The notes under the pieces: model-generated
Database searches by the model: none
What the model was told of the DNA's origin: nothing
The model's input: the letters and a program-made list of their open reading frames with translations, nothing else
Part shown: positions 46,121 to 54,251 of the stretch, one piece after another
Position numbering within the stretch: the stretch's first letter is position 1
Layout of the letters: each line of letters begins with the position of its first letter
Translations under genes and position numbers: made by a program
Origin: Streptomyces albiflavescens
GTDB lineage: Bacteria; Actinomycetota; Actinomycetes; Streptomycetales; Streptomycetaceae
DNA length: 64,000 bases
Direction: 5' to 3'
NCBI RefSeq assembly: GCF_014645835.1
Contig: NZ_BMMM01000007.1
Span: 302,251-366,250, forward strand

Positions 46121-47563
46121 TCACCCCTGATGCTCAGCCACTGCCCGCCGCGGCAGCGCCACACACAGCCCCGCGCAGAGCACGAACCCGCCCATCACCC
46201 AAGGCATCGCCGAGGTCAACGCCCCTGTCAGTCCACCCGACGCATGACCGAAGAACACGCTCCCGATCACAGCGGCACCCACAGCCCCACCGAACTGCTG
46301 AGCCGTGGAAAAGATGCCGGACGCCCCACCCGCGAGTTCACCGGGCACCGCGGACAGCACCACGTTCACCAGCGGCACCACCAGGAACCCCAGCCCCGCC
46401 CCCGCAAGCACCAGCCCCGGCACCAACGGCCATGCCCCGGTGTGCGCGGCGGAGGAGTCCTCGACCGCCGCCCAGATCCATCCGAAGCCCCCGGCCATCA
46501 GCAGCGCCCCCGCCCCCAGCACCAGCCGCCCGAACCGCACGGCCAGCCAGTCCGCCGCGGGTGCGGTGAGGAAGCCGCCGACCGAGAAGGCCACGGTCAG
46601 CACGCCCGCCTGGGTCGGGGTGTAGCCCTCGCTGCCCTGCAGCCAGATCGCGAAGATCAGGAAGAAGCCCTGCATCCCGACGGAGAAGATGAGTTGGACC
46701 AGGACGCCCACCGAGAACGCGGGAAGCCGGAAGGCGCGGGAGGGCAGCAGCGGCACCGTCACCGACCCGCGCCGACGGGCCTCGTACACCCCGAGCCCAC
46801 CCACCGCGAGCACCCCGCCGGCGAGGCAGATCCATCCCCACAGCGGCCACCCGTTGCCACGCCCCTGCACCAGCGGAAGCACGATCGCGACGAGCCCGCC
46901 GGCCAGGAGCGCGCTGCCGAGCACGTCGGGCCGCCCGGTGGACCGCTCGCGCGTGGCCGGGACGAGGACGAGTCCCGCCGTGAACGTGCAGAGGGCGACC
47001 GGCACGTTCACCAGGAACACGGACCGCCAGCCCCAGCCGAACAGATCCGCGTCGGTGAGCACGCCGCCGAGCAGCAGCCCGATCGCGGAGGCGAACCCGG
47101 CGACGGCGCCGTACATCCCGAAGGCGGCTCCACGCTCCTTGCCCTGGAAGAGCGTGCGGAACGAGCCGAGCACCTGTGGCATCAGCACCGCCGCCATCAC
47201 GCCCTGCACGGCCCGCGCGGCGATCAGTTGTCCCGGCGACTGGGCGATCCCGCACCCGAGACTCGCGAGCCCGAAGCCCGCCGTGCCGACGAGGAAGAGG
47301 GAGCGGCGCCCGAACCGGTCACCGAGATGCCCGGAAATGATCAGGGTCGCGGCGAAGCCCAGCAGATACGCGGAGACCAGCCACTGCAGGGCGCTCTGCG
47401 AGGCGTGCAGGTCACGACCCATGGACGGGATCGCGACGTTCACGATCGTCACGTCCAGCAGGTCCATCAGCGCCGCGACCATCATCACGACGGCTGCGGC
47501 CCAGCGGCGCGGATACGGCTCCGCGAGGGGTGAGGGGGGTGCTGTTGCGAGGCTCGTGGACAT
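46121..47563 (-). CDS. DHA2-family MFS drug-efflux transporter
   Basis: 480-aa major facilitator protein of the EmrB/QacA (14-TMS-like) family. Motif D1 LMDLLDVTIVNVAIPSM near residue 35, motif A GHLGDRFGRRSLFLVG near 75, motif B ARAVQGVMAAVLMP near 115 and motif C GLLLGGVLTD near 160. Proton-driven export of hydrophobic compounds is likely; the substrate is unknown. ATG start. Divergent from a MarR regulator with three similar operator-like sites in the 132-bp spacer, so MarR repression is very likely. Confidence 0.9.
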   Translation of the reverse strand: MSTSLATAPPSPLAEPYPRRWAAAVVMMVAALMDLLDVTIVNVAIPSMGRDLHASQSALQWLVSAYLLGFAATLIISGHLGDRFGRRSLFLVGTAGFGLASLGCGIAQSPGQLIAARAVQGVMAAVLMPQVLGSFRTLFQGKERGAAFGMYGAVAGFASAIGLLLGGVLTDADLFGWGWRSVFLVNVPVALCTFTAGLVLVPATRERSTGRPDVLGSALLAGGLVAIVLPLVQGRGNGWPLWGWICLAGGVLAVGGLGVYEARRRGSVTVPLLPSRAFRLPAFSVGVLVQLIFSVGMQGFFLIFAIWLQGSEGYTPTQAGVLTVAFSVGGFLTAPAADWLAVRFGRLVLGAGALLMAGGFGWIWAAVEDSSAAHTGAWPLVPGLVLAGAGLGFLVVPLVNVVLSAVPGELAGGASGIFSTAQQFGGAVGAAVIGSVFFGHASGGLTGALTSAMPWVMGGFVLCAGLCVALPRRAVAEHQG

Positions 47564-47604
47564 GGCGTCTCCCGTTGCTCCGGATTCATGCGACTCGGCA
47601 TTTA

Positions 47605-47698
47605 TTTCGTTCGGGCTAACGAAAGACTTGCATCACCACCACCGTGATCGCAAGTCCTTAGTTCGACCGAACGAAATATTTGTTAGCCTGAACCCATG
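47605..47698. promoter_or_regulatory. three MarR-type operator boxes
   Basis: Box 1 (47605-47624) is TTTCGTT-N6-AACGAAA, a perfect 7-bp dyad. Box 2 (47657-47676) keeps GTT-N6-AACGAAA. Box 3 (47678-47697) has TTTGTT-N6-AAC and reaches the MarR start codon. Boxes 2 and 3 are 21 bp apart, two helical turns. ATTTCGTTCGG (47604-47614) also pairs with CCGAACGAAAT further on. They lie between the divergent MFS and MarR genes. Confidence 0.75.
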
Positions 47699-48220
47699 AG
47701 CAGCGGAGACGAGGACGCCAGCGGAGACAAGGACGTCAGGGGCGACAGGGTCGACGGAGCCGCCGACGACCGGCGGGCCAAGGCACTGGACCGGCTCATG
47801 ACCGTGGGCCGCGAGCACAGTGGCGTCACGGTGATGTTCCATTCGGCGGTCGCGGCCATGCAGGGCCTGAGCGCCACCGAGAGCAAGACCCTCGACCTGC
47901 TCCAGCGGTTCGGCCCGCTGACCGCGAAGGACCTGGCCGAACGCACAGGCCTGGCCCCCGCGTCCGTCACCGGCCTGGTCGACCGCCTGGAGAGCAAGGG
48001 CTTCGTCCGCAGAGTCAAGCACCCGACCGACAAACGCCGGGTGGTCGTCGAGCTGAACCAGGAGAAGATCGCCGAGCTGGCCGTGTTCTTCGACGACTGG
48101 GCGCGCGATGTCGTCGAGGCCTGCGAGGAGTTCAGCACGGAGGAGCTGGAGACCGTGAACCGCTTCCTGTCCGTCATGTCCGAGCGGCAGCGGAAGGCCG
48201 CCGCCCGCCTCTCCGGCTAG
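47696..48220 (+). CDS. MarR-family transcriptional regulator
   Basis: 174-aa winged-helix regulator. The first ~28 residues are Asp/Gly-rich and disordered. The DNA-binding part is LTAKDLAERTGLAPASVTGLVDRLESKGFVRRVKHPTDKRRVVVELN (about 88-134), with the typical DxR wing (here TDKRR). It most likely represses itself and the divergent MFS exporter, relieved by the exported compound. ATG start inside the third operator box. A hairpin follows its stop directly. Confidence 0.9.
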   Translation: MSSGDEDASGDKDVRGDRVDGAADDRRAKALDRLMTVGREHSGVTVMFHSAVAAMQGLSATESKTLDLLQRFGPLTAKDLAERTGLAPASVTGLVDRLESKGFVRRVKHPTDKRRVVVELNQEKIAELAVFFDDWARDVVEACEEFSTEELETVNRFLSVMSERQRKAAARLSG

Positions 48221-48247
48221 ACAGGCGACGGCCTTCCGGCCCCTGTC
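48220..48247 (+). terminator. hairpin after marR-type gene
   Basis: GACAGG..GGCC-ttcc-GGCC..CCTGTC, a two-part stem with a 4-nt loop, starting at the last base of the MarR stop codon. Confidence 0.7.
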
Positions 48248-48307
48248 CCAGCCGGGGCTGCCCGGTCCAGGGCCCCAACTCCTGGGTGCCGTACGCCGAT
48301 CGCGCTA

Positions 48308-49219
48308 CTACGCCCCGTACACCGCCCCCGGAACCTCTGCCTCCGCGAGCAGTTTCAGCGTCGCCTCGCCCGCCTCCGACGGCGTCCACCGCGCGCCCTT
48401 GTCCGCGGTCGGGCCCGGTCGCCAGCCCTCCATGACGGTGATACGCCCGCCCTCGGTCTCGAAGACCCGTCCGGTGACGCCCGCGCTCGCGGCCGACCCC
48501 AGCCAGACCACCAGCGGCGAGACGTTCTCGGGTGCCATGGCGTCGAAACCGGTGCCGGGCATCGCCATGGCCTCCACGAAGGTCCGCTCGGTCATCCGGG
48601 TGCGGGCCGCCGGAGCGATCGCGTTGACCTGGACTCCGTACCGCCCCATCTCGGCGGCGGCGACGAGCGTCAGCCCGACGATCCCGGCCTTCGCGGCGCT
48701 GTAGTTGCCCTGCCCGACCGACCCCAACAGCCCCGCTCCGCTGCTGGTGTTGACGACCCGGGCCACCGGCGTACGCCCCGCCTTCGCCTCCGCCCGCCAG
48801 TGCGCCGCCGCATGCTTGAGCGGCAGGAAGTGACCCTTCAGATGGACGCGCAGCACGGCGTCCCAGTCGTCCTCGTCGAGGTTGACGAGCATCCGGTCGC
48901 GCAGGAACCCGGCGTTGTTGACGAGCGTGTCGAGGCGTCCATACGCCTCCAGGGCGGTGCGGATGAGCGACGCGGCCCCCTCGGTCGTCGCGATGTCACC
49001 ACCGTGGGCCACCGCTTCGCCGCCCGCCGCACGGATCTCGTCGGCGACCTGCCGAGCGGGGCTGTCCGGTCCCGGCATGCCGTCGAGGCCGACCCCGAGA
49101 TCATTGACGACGACGCGCGCGCCCTCGGCGGCGTACGCGAGCGCGTGTGACCTGCCGAGTCCACGGCCCGCGCCCGTGACGATCACGACACGCCCCTCGC
49201 ACAGCAGCGGTGTGCTCAT
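48308..49219 (-). CDS. SDR-family dehydrogenase (Rv3548c-like)
   Basis: 303-aa short-chain dehydrogenase/reductase. Cofactor site VTGAGRGLGRSHALAY (about residues 15-30), NNAGFLRDRM, catalytic Ser in NTSSGAGLLG and the YxxxK motif NYSAAKAG. The extended length and C-terminal tail are like those of the multifunctional-enzyme-type SDRs. Position and order match Rv3548c in the mycobacterial HIP-degradation locus; its exact step there is not settled. The ATG lies 1 bp after the previous gene's TGA, with AAGGAGAAG upstream: one transcription unit with the next SDR. Confidence 0.83.
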   Translation of the reverse strand: MSTPLLCEGRVVIVTGAGRGLGRSHALAYAAEGARVVVNDLGVGLDGMPGPDSPARQVADEIRAAGGEAVAHGGDIATTEGAASLIRTALEAYGRLDTLVNNAGFLRDRMLVNLDEDDWDAVLRVHLKGHFLPLKHAAAHWRAEAKAGRTPVARVVNTSSGAGLLGSVGQGNYSAAKAGIVGLTLVAAAEMGRYGVQVNAIAPAARTRMTERTFVEAMAMPGTGFDAMAPENVSPLVVWLGSAASAGVTGRVFETEGGRITVMEGWRPGPTADKGARWTPSEAGEATLKLLAEAEVPGAVYGA

Positions 49220-49220
49220 C

Positions 49221-49979
49221 TCACTTCTCCTTGTTGGCGGTTGCGGCATCGAGGAAGGCGGGCAGCTCCCCGCCCCCGTGGACGAGCAGCGAGGCCCCGC
49301 TGATGTAGGCGGCGGCGTCCGAGGCGAGGAAGACGGCGGCCTCGCCGATGTCGGACGGCTGGGCGAGACGGCCCAGCGGGACGGTGCGCGCGACGGCGGC
49401 GATGCTCTCCTCGCCGCCGTAGTGCAGGTGCGCCAGCTCGGTGCGGACCATGCCGACGACCAGGGTGTTGACCCTGATGTCCGGGGCCCATTCCACGGCC
49501 ATCGAACGGGCCAGGTTCTCCAGGCCCGCCTTGGCCGCCCCATAGGCCGCCGATCCGGGTGACGGTCGCGTCCCGCTCACGCTGCCGATCATCACGACTG
49601 AGCCCTTGGCGCGCTTGAGGTGCTCGTAGGCGGCGATCGACGCGGTCAGCGGGACGGTGAGGTTGAGCTCGATCACGCGCGCGTGCCGCTCGGCGTCCGC
49701 TTGCGTCAGCGGCCGGTAGGGCGTGCCGCCCGCGTTGTTGACCAGGACGTCGAGCCGGGGCAGCGCGTCGAAGAAGGCGTGCACGGCCGCCGCGTCGCGC
49801 AGGTCGACGGACACGAAGTCGGTTCCCTCCAGGGGCACCTCGGGCGGCCTGCGCGCACAGACCACGACCTGCGCGCCGGCCCGTGCGAACGTCTGCGCGA
49901 TGCCGGCCCCGACCCCACGGGTGCCGCCGGTGACGACGACGGTCCTGCCTCCGAGATCCATGGCGTCCACGTTGTCCAC
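49221..49979 (-). CDS. SDR-family dehydrogenase (Rv3549c-like)
   Basis: 252-aa classical SDR: VTGGTRGVGAGIAQTF cofactor loop, NNAGGTPY, Ser in IGSVSGTRPS and catalytic AYGAAKAG. Counterpart of Rv3549c in the KstR2 regulon by position, divergent from echA20. Expected to oxidise or reduce a CoA-linked ring intermediate; step unassigned. Starts at GTG 49979, 49970 or ATG 49961 are all possible; GGGAGG precedes the first by 4 nt. The 83-bp divergent spacer carries a KstR2-like palindrome (50025-50044). Confidence 0.8.
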   Translation of the reverse strand: MDNVDAMDLGGRTVVVTGGTRGVGAGIAQTFARAGAQVVVCARRPPEVPLEGTDFVSVDLRDAAAVHAFFDALPRLDVLVNNAGGTPYRPLTQADAERHARVIELNLTVPLTASIAAYEHLKRAKGSVVMIGSVSGTRPSPGSAAYGAAKAGLENLARSMAVEWAPDIRVNTLVVGMVRTELAHLHYGGEESIAAVARTVPLGRLAQPSDIGEAAVFLASDAAAYISGASLLVHGGGELPAFLDAATANKEK

Positions 49980-50024
49980 AGTGCCTCCCGCGCGGATGCA
50001 TTCGCTGCTAGCTTCGAGTCTGTA

Positions 50025-50044
50025 CCTAACAAACGTTTGGTGGA
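50025..50044. promoter_or_regulatory. KstR2-like operator, SDR / echA20 divergent promoter
   Basis: CCTAACAAACGTTTGGTGGA. The inner 14 bases AACAAACGTTTGGT fit the reported KstR2 motif AnCAAGnnCTTGnT at all fixed positions except a symmetric G/C to A/T pair. It shares 14 of 20 bases with the site at 56865-56884. Confidence 0.7.
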
Positions 50045-50062
50045 AAGGTAGCTGATGCACCC

Positions 50063-50815
50063 ATGGGTGTCTCCACCTCGTCCCCGGAAAAGGGGATTTC
50101 CGTCGTCACGGTCGACTTCCCGCCGGTGAACGCACTGCCGGTGCGGGGCTGGTTCGACCTGGCCGACGCCCTCCGCGCGGCGGGCCGCGACCCCGAGATC
50201 CGCTGTGTCGTGCTGGCGGCCGAGGGGCGTGGTTTCAACGCGGGCGTCGACATCAAGGAGATGCAGCGCGACACGGAGGGGCATCGCGCGCTCATAGGCG
50301 CCAACCGCGGCTGCTTCGAGGCCTTCGCCGCGGTGTACGAGTGCGAGGTGCCCGTCGTCGCGGCGGTGCAGGGCTTCTGCCTGGGCGGCGGGATCGGGCT
50401 CGTGGGGAACGCGGACGCGATCGTGGCCAGCGAGGACGCGACCTTCGGGCTGCCCGAGCTGGACCGGGGCGCGCTCGGCGCGGCCACGCATCTGGCCCGC
50501 CTTGTGCCACAGCACCTGATTCGCGCCCTGTACTACACCTCGCGCACCGCCACCGCCGCCGAGCTGCACGCGCACGGCTCGGTGTGGAAGGTCGTGCCGC
50601 GCGAGGAACTGCGCACGGCCGCCCTGGATTTGGCGCGCGAGATAGCCGCCAAGGACGGTCACCTCATCCGGCTCGCGAAGGCCGCGATCAACGGCATCGA
50701 TCCCGTCGACGTGCGCCGCAGCTACCGCTTCGAGCAGGGCTTCACCTTCGAGGCGAACCTCGACGGAGTGGCCGACCGCGTCCGTGACACCTTCGGAAAG
50801 GAGGCCGCCCGGTGA
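50063..50815 (+). CDS. echA20: EchA20-type ring-hydrolysing crotonase
   Basis: 250-aa crotonase-fold protein. EGRGFNAGVDIKEM near residue 55 and CLGGGIGLVGNADAIVASEDATFGLPEL near 105-132 build the oxyanion hole and CoA site. In Mycobacterium tuberculosis EchA20 (Rv3550) hydrolyses the D-ring of the bicyclic HIP-derived CoA thioester. This gene precedes ipdAB exactly as there, which is the main reason for the name. The plain enoyl-CoA hydratase function is the alternative. ATG 50063; the ribosome binding site is weak. Overlaps ipdA by 4 bases (GTGA). Confidence 0.82.
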   Translation: MGVSTSSPEKGISVVTVDFPPVNALPVRGWFDLADALRAAGRDPEIRCVVLAAEGRGFNAGVDIKEMQRDTEGHRALIGANRGCFEAFAAVYECEVPVVAAVQGFCLGGGIGLVGNADAIVASEDATFGLPELDRGALGAATHLARLVPQHLIRALYYTSRTATAAELHAHGSVWKVVPREELRTAALDLAREIAAKDGHLIRLAKAAINGIDPVDVRRSYRFEQGFTFEANLDGVADRVRDTFGKEAAR

Positions 50816-51687
50816 GCGACAAGACCATGTCGGCCGAGGAAGCCGTCGCCCGGCTGGAGAGCGGGATGACCCTCGGCATCGGCGGCTGGGGCGCGCGCCG
50901 CAAACCGATGGCCCTGGTGAGAGCGCTGCTCCGCACCGAGATCACCGATCTCACCGTCGTCTCGTACGGCGGCCCCGACGTGGGCCTGCTGGCCGCCGCC
51001 GGACGGATACGCAAACTCGTCACCGCCTTCGCGACCCTCGACTCGATCCCGCTCGAACCGCACTACCGCGCGGCGCGCGAGAGCGGCGCCCTGGAGCTGA
51101 TGGAGGTCGACGAGGCGATGTTCATGTGGGGGCTGCGCGCCGCCGCGAACCGCCTGCCGTTCCTGCCGGTGCGGGCGGGCATCGGCTCGGACGTGATGCG
51201 GGTCAATCCCGGCCTGCGGACGGTCACTTCGCCGTATGTCGACGAGTCCTCGGGGACAAGGGAGGAGTTCGTCGCCATGCCCGCCCTACGCCTGGACGCG
51301 GCCCTGGTTCACATGAACCGCGCGGACCGCCTCGGCAACGGCCAGTACCTGGGCCCGGATCCGTACTTCGACGACCTGTTCTGCGAGGCGGCGGACGCCG
51401 CGTATGTGTCATGCGAGCAGCTCGTCGAGAACATGGGCACGGCGGAGCTGACCAAGGAGGCCGCGCCGCAGACACTGCTGCTCAAGCGGTCGAGCGTGAC
51501 GGGGGTCGTCGAGACACCGAACGGCGCGCACTTCACCTCGTGCGTGCCCGACTACGGGCGCGACGAGGCCTTCCAGAGGCTGTACGCCACCACACCGTAC
51601 GCCGAGTTCGCCGAGCGGTTCCTGAGCGGGGACGAGCACGCCTACCGGAGCGCCGTCGAGGCCTGGCAGAGGGAGTGGAACCAGTGA
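50812..51687 (+). CDS. ipdA: IpdA, alpha subunit of the ring-C hydrolase COCHEA-CoA hydrolase
   Basis: 291-aa class I CoA-transferase-fold subunit. SAEEAVARLESGMTLGIGGWG and VSYGGPDVGLLAAAGRIRK mark the family; IpdAB (Rv3551/Rv3552) is not a transferase but opens the last steroid ring of COCHEA-CoA. The order echA20-ipdA-ipdB-ipdC is diagnostic. GTG start overlapping echA20; its stop overlaps the ipdB GTG by 4 bases. The subunits should form a heterotetramer. A glutaconate-CoA transferase-like activity is a less likely alternative. Confidence 0.88.
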   Translation: MSDKTMSAEEAVARLESGMTLGIGGWGARRKPMALVRALLRTEITDLTVVSYGGPDVGLLAAAGRIRKLVTAFATLDSIPLEPHYRAARESGALELMEVDEAMFMWGLRAAANRLPFLPVRAGIGSDVMRVNPGLRTVTSPYVDESSGTREEFVAMPALRLDAALVHMNRADRLGNGQYLGPDPYFDDLFCEAADAAYVSCEQLVENMGTAELTKEAAPQTLLLKRSSVTGVVETPNGAHFTSCVPDYGRDEAFQRLYATTPYAEFAERFLSGDEHAYRSAVEAWQREWNQ

Positions 51688-52493
51688 GCACGACCCGAGC
51701 GGAGACCGGAGCGAAGGCGTCTCGCGCCGAGTACTGCGTGATCGCCTGCGCCGAGACCTGGCGGGGCAACGGCGAGGTGCTCGCCAGCCCGATGGGCGTG
51801 ATCCCGTCCATCGGCGCCCGCCTCGCCAAGCACACCTTCTCGCCCGACCTGCTGCTGACCGACGGCGAGGCGATGCTCGTCGGCCTCGACGGCGCGCCGG
51901 AAGGCTGGCTGCCGTACCGGCAGCATCTGACGATGGTCACCGGCGGCCGCCGGCACGTGATGATGGGCGCGAGCCAGATCGACCGCTTCGGCAACCAGAA
52001 CATCTCCTGCATCGGCGACTGGGCCAAGCCCAAGCGCCAGCTGCTGGGCGTGCGCGGCGCCCCGGTCAACACGCTCAACAACCCCACGAGTTACTGGATC
52101 CCGAAGCACTCGCCGCGTGTCTTCGTCGAGCGGGTCGACATGGTGTGCGGGGTGGGGTACGACCGTGCCGCCGCCGCGGGGCCGAGCGCCACGCGCTTCC
52201 ACCGCATCCCGCGCGTGGTGACCGACCTCGCCGTCCTCGACTTCGCGACACCCGACCACTCGATGCGCCTCGCCTCGCTGCACCCGGGCGTCACGGTCGA
52301 GCGGGTGAGGGAGGCGACGGGTTTCGAGCTGACCGTCCCCGACGAGGTGCCGTACACCCGTGAACCGACTCAGGACGAGCTGGAGTTGATCCGCGAGGTC
52401 ATCGACCCGACGGGCACCCGGGATCGCGAGGTCACCGAACCCAAGAGCACCCGGGATCGCGAGGTCCCGGACAGCGGCAGGGGCGGGCGCTGA
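51684..52493 (+). CDS. ipdB: IpdB, beta subunit of the ring-C hydrolase
   Basis: 269-aa partner of IpdA. AEYCVIACAETWRGNGEVLASPMGVIPSIGARLA, LLTDGEAMLVG, GASQIDRFGNQNISCIGDW and the C-terminal VTDLAVLDF are typical of the beta subunit. The last ~25 residues are an Arg/Asp-rich tail in which a 20-bp sequence is directly repeated (52414-52433 and 52447-52466), encoding TRDREV twice. GTG start coupled to ipdA; its TGA overlaps the ipdC ATG (TGATG). Confidence 0.88.
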   Translation: MSTTRAETGAKASRAEYCVIACAETWRGNGEVLASPMGVIPSIGARLAKHTFSPDLLLTDGEAMLVGLDGAPEGWLPYRQHLTMVTGGRRHVMMGASQIDRFGNQNISCIGDWAKPKRQLLGVRGAPVNTLNNPTSYWIPKHSPRVFVERVDMVCGVGYDRAAAAGPSATRFHRIPRVVTDLAVLDFATPDHSMRLASLHPGVTVERVREATGFELTVPDEVPYTREPTQDELELIREVIDPTGTRDREVTEPKSTRDREVPDSGRGGR

Positions 52494-53557
52494 TGGAGAC
52501 CGCGCTGACCCGGCTCGTCGGCGTCCGCCACCCCGTCGTGCAGACCGGCATGGGCTGGGTGGCAGGCCCGCGCCTGGTCTCCGCCACGGCGAACGCGGGC
52601 GCGCTGGGCATCCTCGCCTCCGCGACGATGACACTCGACCAGCTGCGGGACGCCGTACGAGAGGTCAAGTCCCGTACGGACGAGCCGTTCGGGGTCAATC
52701 TGCGTGCGGACGCCGGGGACGCGGGCGACCGGGTGCGGATCATCGTCGAGGAAGGCGTGCGGGTCGCGTCCTTCGCCCTCGCCCCCTCGCGCGAGCTGAT
52801 CGCCGAGCTCAAGGAGGCGGGAGTGATCGTCGTCCCGTCCATCGGAGCTCGCCGGCACGCCGAGAAGGTGGCCGCCTGGGGTGCCGACGCGGTGATCGTG
52901 CAGGGCGGCGAGGGCGGCGGACACACCGGCGAGGTGGCGACCACCGTGCTGCTGCCGCAGGTGGTGGACGCGGTCGACATCCCGGTCGTGGCGGCGGGCG
53001 GCTTCTACGACGGGCGGGGGCTGGTGGCGGCGCTGGCGTACGGCGCGGCGGGCATCGCGATGGGGACGCGCTTCCTTCTGACCTCCGACTCGACCGTTCC
53101 GGACGCGGTGAAGGCGAAGTACCTGGCGGCGACGGTCAAGGACGTCATGGTCACCACGGCGGTCGACGGACTCCCGCACCGCATGCTGCGCAGCGAACTC
53201 GTCGACTCCCTGGAGAAGTCCGGCCGTACGAGCTCCCTTGTACGGGCCGTCCGCCGAGCCGCCGGGTTCCGGAAGATGTCCGGCCTCTCCTGGTCGCAGA
53301 TGATCCGCGACGGCCTTGCCATGAAGCACGGCAAGGATCTCTCCTGGAGCCAGGTCCTGCTCGCCGCCAATACGCCGATGCTGCTCAAGTCCTCGATGGT
53401 GGACGGGCGTACGGATCTGGGGGTGATGGCCTCCGGGCAGGTCGCGGGCGTGATCGAGGACCTGCCGTCATGCGCGGAGCTGGTCGGGAGGGTGATGGCG
53501 CAGGCGCACGAAACTCTCGACGCGCTCCCGGTTCCGGGTGTTTCAATGCCCGGATGA
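52493..53557 (+). CDS. ipdC: IpdC, FMN-dependent oxidoreductase of HIP catabolism
   Basis: 354-aa TIM-barrel flavoprotein of the nitronate monooxygenase/2-nitropropane dioxygenase family. PVVQTGMGWVAGPRLVSATANAGALGILA, the FMN-binding VQGGEGGGHTGE and VAAGGFYDGRGLVAALAYGAAGIAMGTRF are the family motifs. In actinobacteria IpdC (Rv3553) acts on the ring-C CoA ester before hydrolysis. ATG overlaps the ipdB stop; its own stop overlaps the following SIMPL gene ATG. The context makes nitronate oxidation unlikely. Confidence 0.86.
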   Translation: METALTRLVGVRHPVVQTGMGWVAGPRLVSATANAGALGILASATMTLDQLRDAVREVKSRTDEPFGVNLRADAGDAGDRVRIIVEEGVRVASFALAPSRELIAELKEAGVIVVPSIGARRHAEKVAAWGADAVIVQGGEGGGHTGEVATTVLLPQVVDAVDIPVVAAGGFYDGRGLVAALAYGAAGIAMGTRFLLTSDSTVPDAVKAKYLAATVKDVMVTTAVDGLPHRMLRSELVDSLEKSGRTSSLVRAVRRAAGFRKMSGLSWSQMIRDGLAMKHGKDLSWSQVLLAANTPMLLKSSMVDGRTDLGVMASGQVAGVIEDLPSCAELVGRVMAQAHETLDALPVPGVSMPG

Positions 53558-54195
53558 CTCAGTCGATCAGAGAGCCCTGGGGCCTCAGCGTGTTCGGTGC
53601 GGGAAGCGTACGGGCGGAACCTCAGCTGGTACGTGTGAAGCTGGCGGTGGATGTGCTGGAGCCTTCGCCCGACAAGGCGTTCCAGGAGGCGGGCACGTCG
53701 GTGTCCCGGCTGCGCGAGACGTTGCGTCGGCACGGCATACCGGATGCGTCGGTCTCCGGTTCCAAGCTGTCGCTCAACTCCGAGTACGACGGTTACGGAA
53801 CCGGCCGGAAGTTCCTCGGCTATCGCTGCCAGGCGTCGTACGTCATCGAGACCGAGACGATCGACGACCTGCAGCAGCTCATCGTCGACGCGGTCGACGC
53901 CGGCGCCAACCGTGTCGACGACGTCGTCTTCGACGTGCGCGACAAGCCCGCGCTGCGCGACGAGGCCCGGCGCAGGGCGGTGGCCGCGGCCCGCCGGAAG
54001 GCGGAGATCTACGCGGAGGCGGCGGGCGTCTCGCTGGGCACCGTCCTCCATGTGCAGGATGTGGACGCCGAGTCGTGGGAGTTCCGCGGTCACCGCGGCC
54101 ACGGCGGCGGTGGCGGCAGTTCCGAGGGCGATCTGGCACCCGGCATGGTGGAGGTTCACGCGGGCGTGCTGCTGGGCTTCTCGCTCGGCCGCTGA
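53554..54195 (+). CDS. SIMPL (DUF541) domain protein in the ipd operon
   Basis: 213-aa protein with a SIMPL/DUF541 domain: LSVFGAGSVRAEPQLVRVKLAVDV, ASVSGSKLSLNSEYD, DEARRRAVAAARRKAEIYAEAAGVSLGTVL. There is no signal peptide. A Gly/His-rich loop near residue 190 (RGHRGHGGGGGSSEG) could bind metal. The ATG overlaps the ipdC stop by 4 bases, so it is the last gene of echA20-ipdABC. No role for such a protein in steroid degradation is known to me. It is a distant paralogue of the protein at 26,085-26,822. Confidence 0.82.
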   Translation: MTQSIREPWGLSVFGAGSVRAEPQLVRVKLAVDVLEPSPDKAFQEAGTSVSRLRETLRRHGIPDASVSGSKLSLNSEYDGYGTGRKFLGYRCQASYVIETETIDDLQQLIVDAVDAGANRVDDVVFDVRDKPALRDEARRRAVAAARRKAEIYAEAAGVSLGTVLHVQDVDAESWEFRGHRGHGGGGGSSEGDLAPGMVEVHAGVLLGFSLGR

Positions 54196-54203
54196 CGTGC
54201 CCC

Positions 54204-54242
54204 TGGTGCGCGACGGCACCTCTTGGGTGTCGCCGCGCACCA
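54204..54242. terminator. terminator between ipd operon and fadA6
   Basis: TGGTGCGCGACGGCACC pairs with GGTGTCGCCGCGCACCA (two mismatches) around a 5-nt loop, between convergent genes. Confidence 0.8.
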
Positions 54243-54251
54243 AGGCCGGTG

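Noticed and set aside
44059..46164. 701-codon minus-strand frame
   Set aside because: Antisense to the zincin and ankyrin genes and through the repeat spacer.
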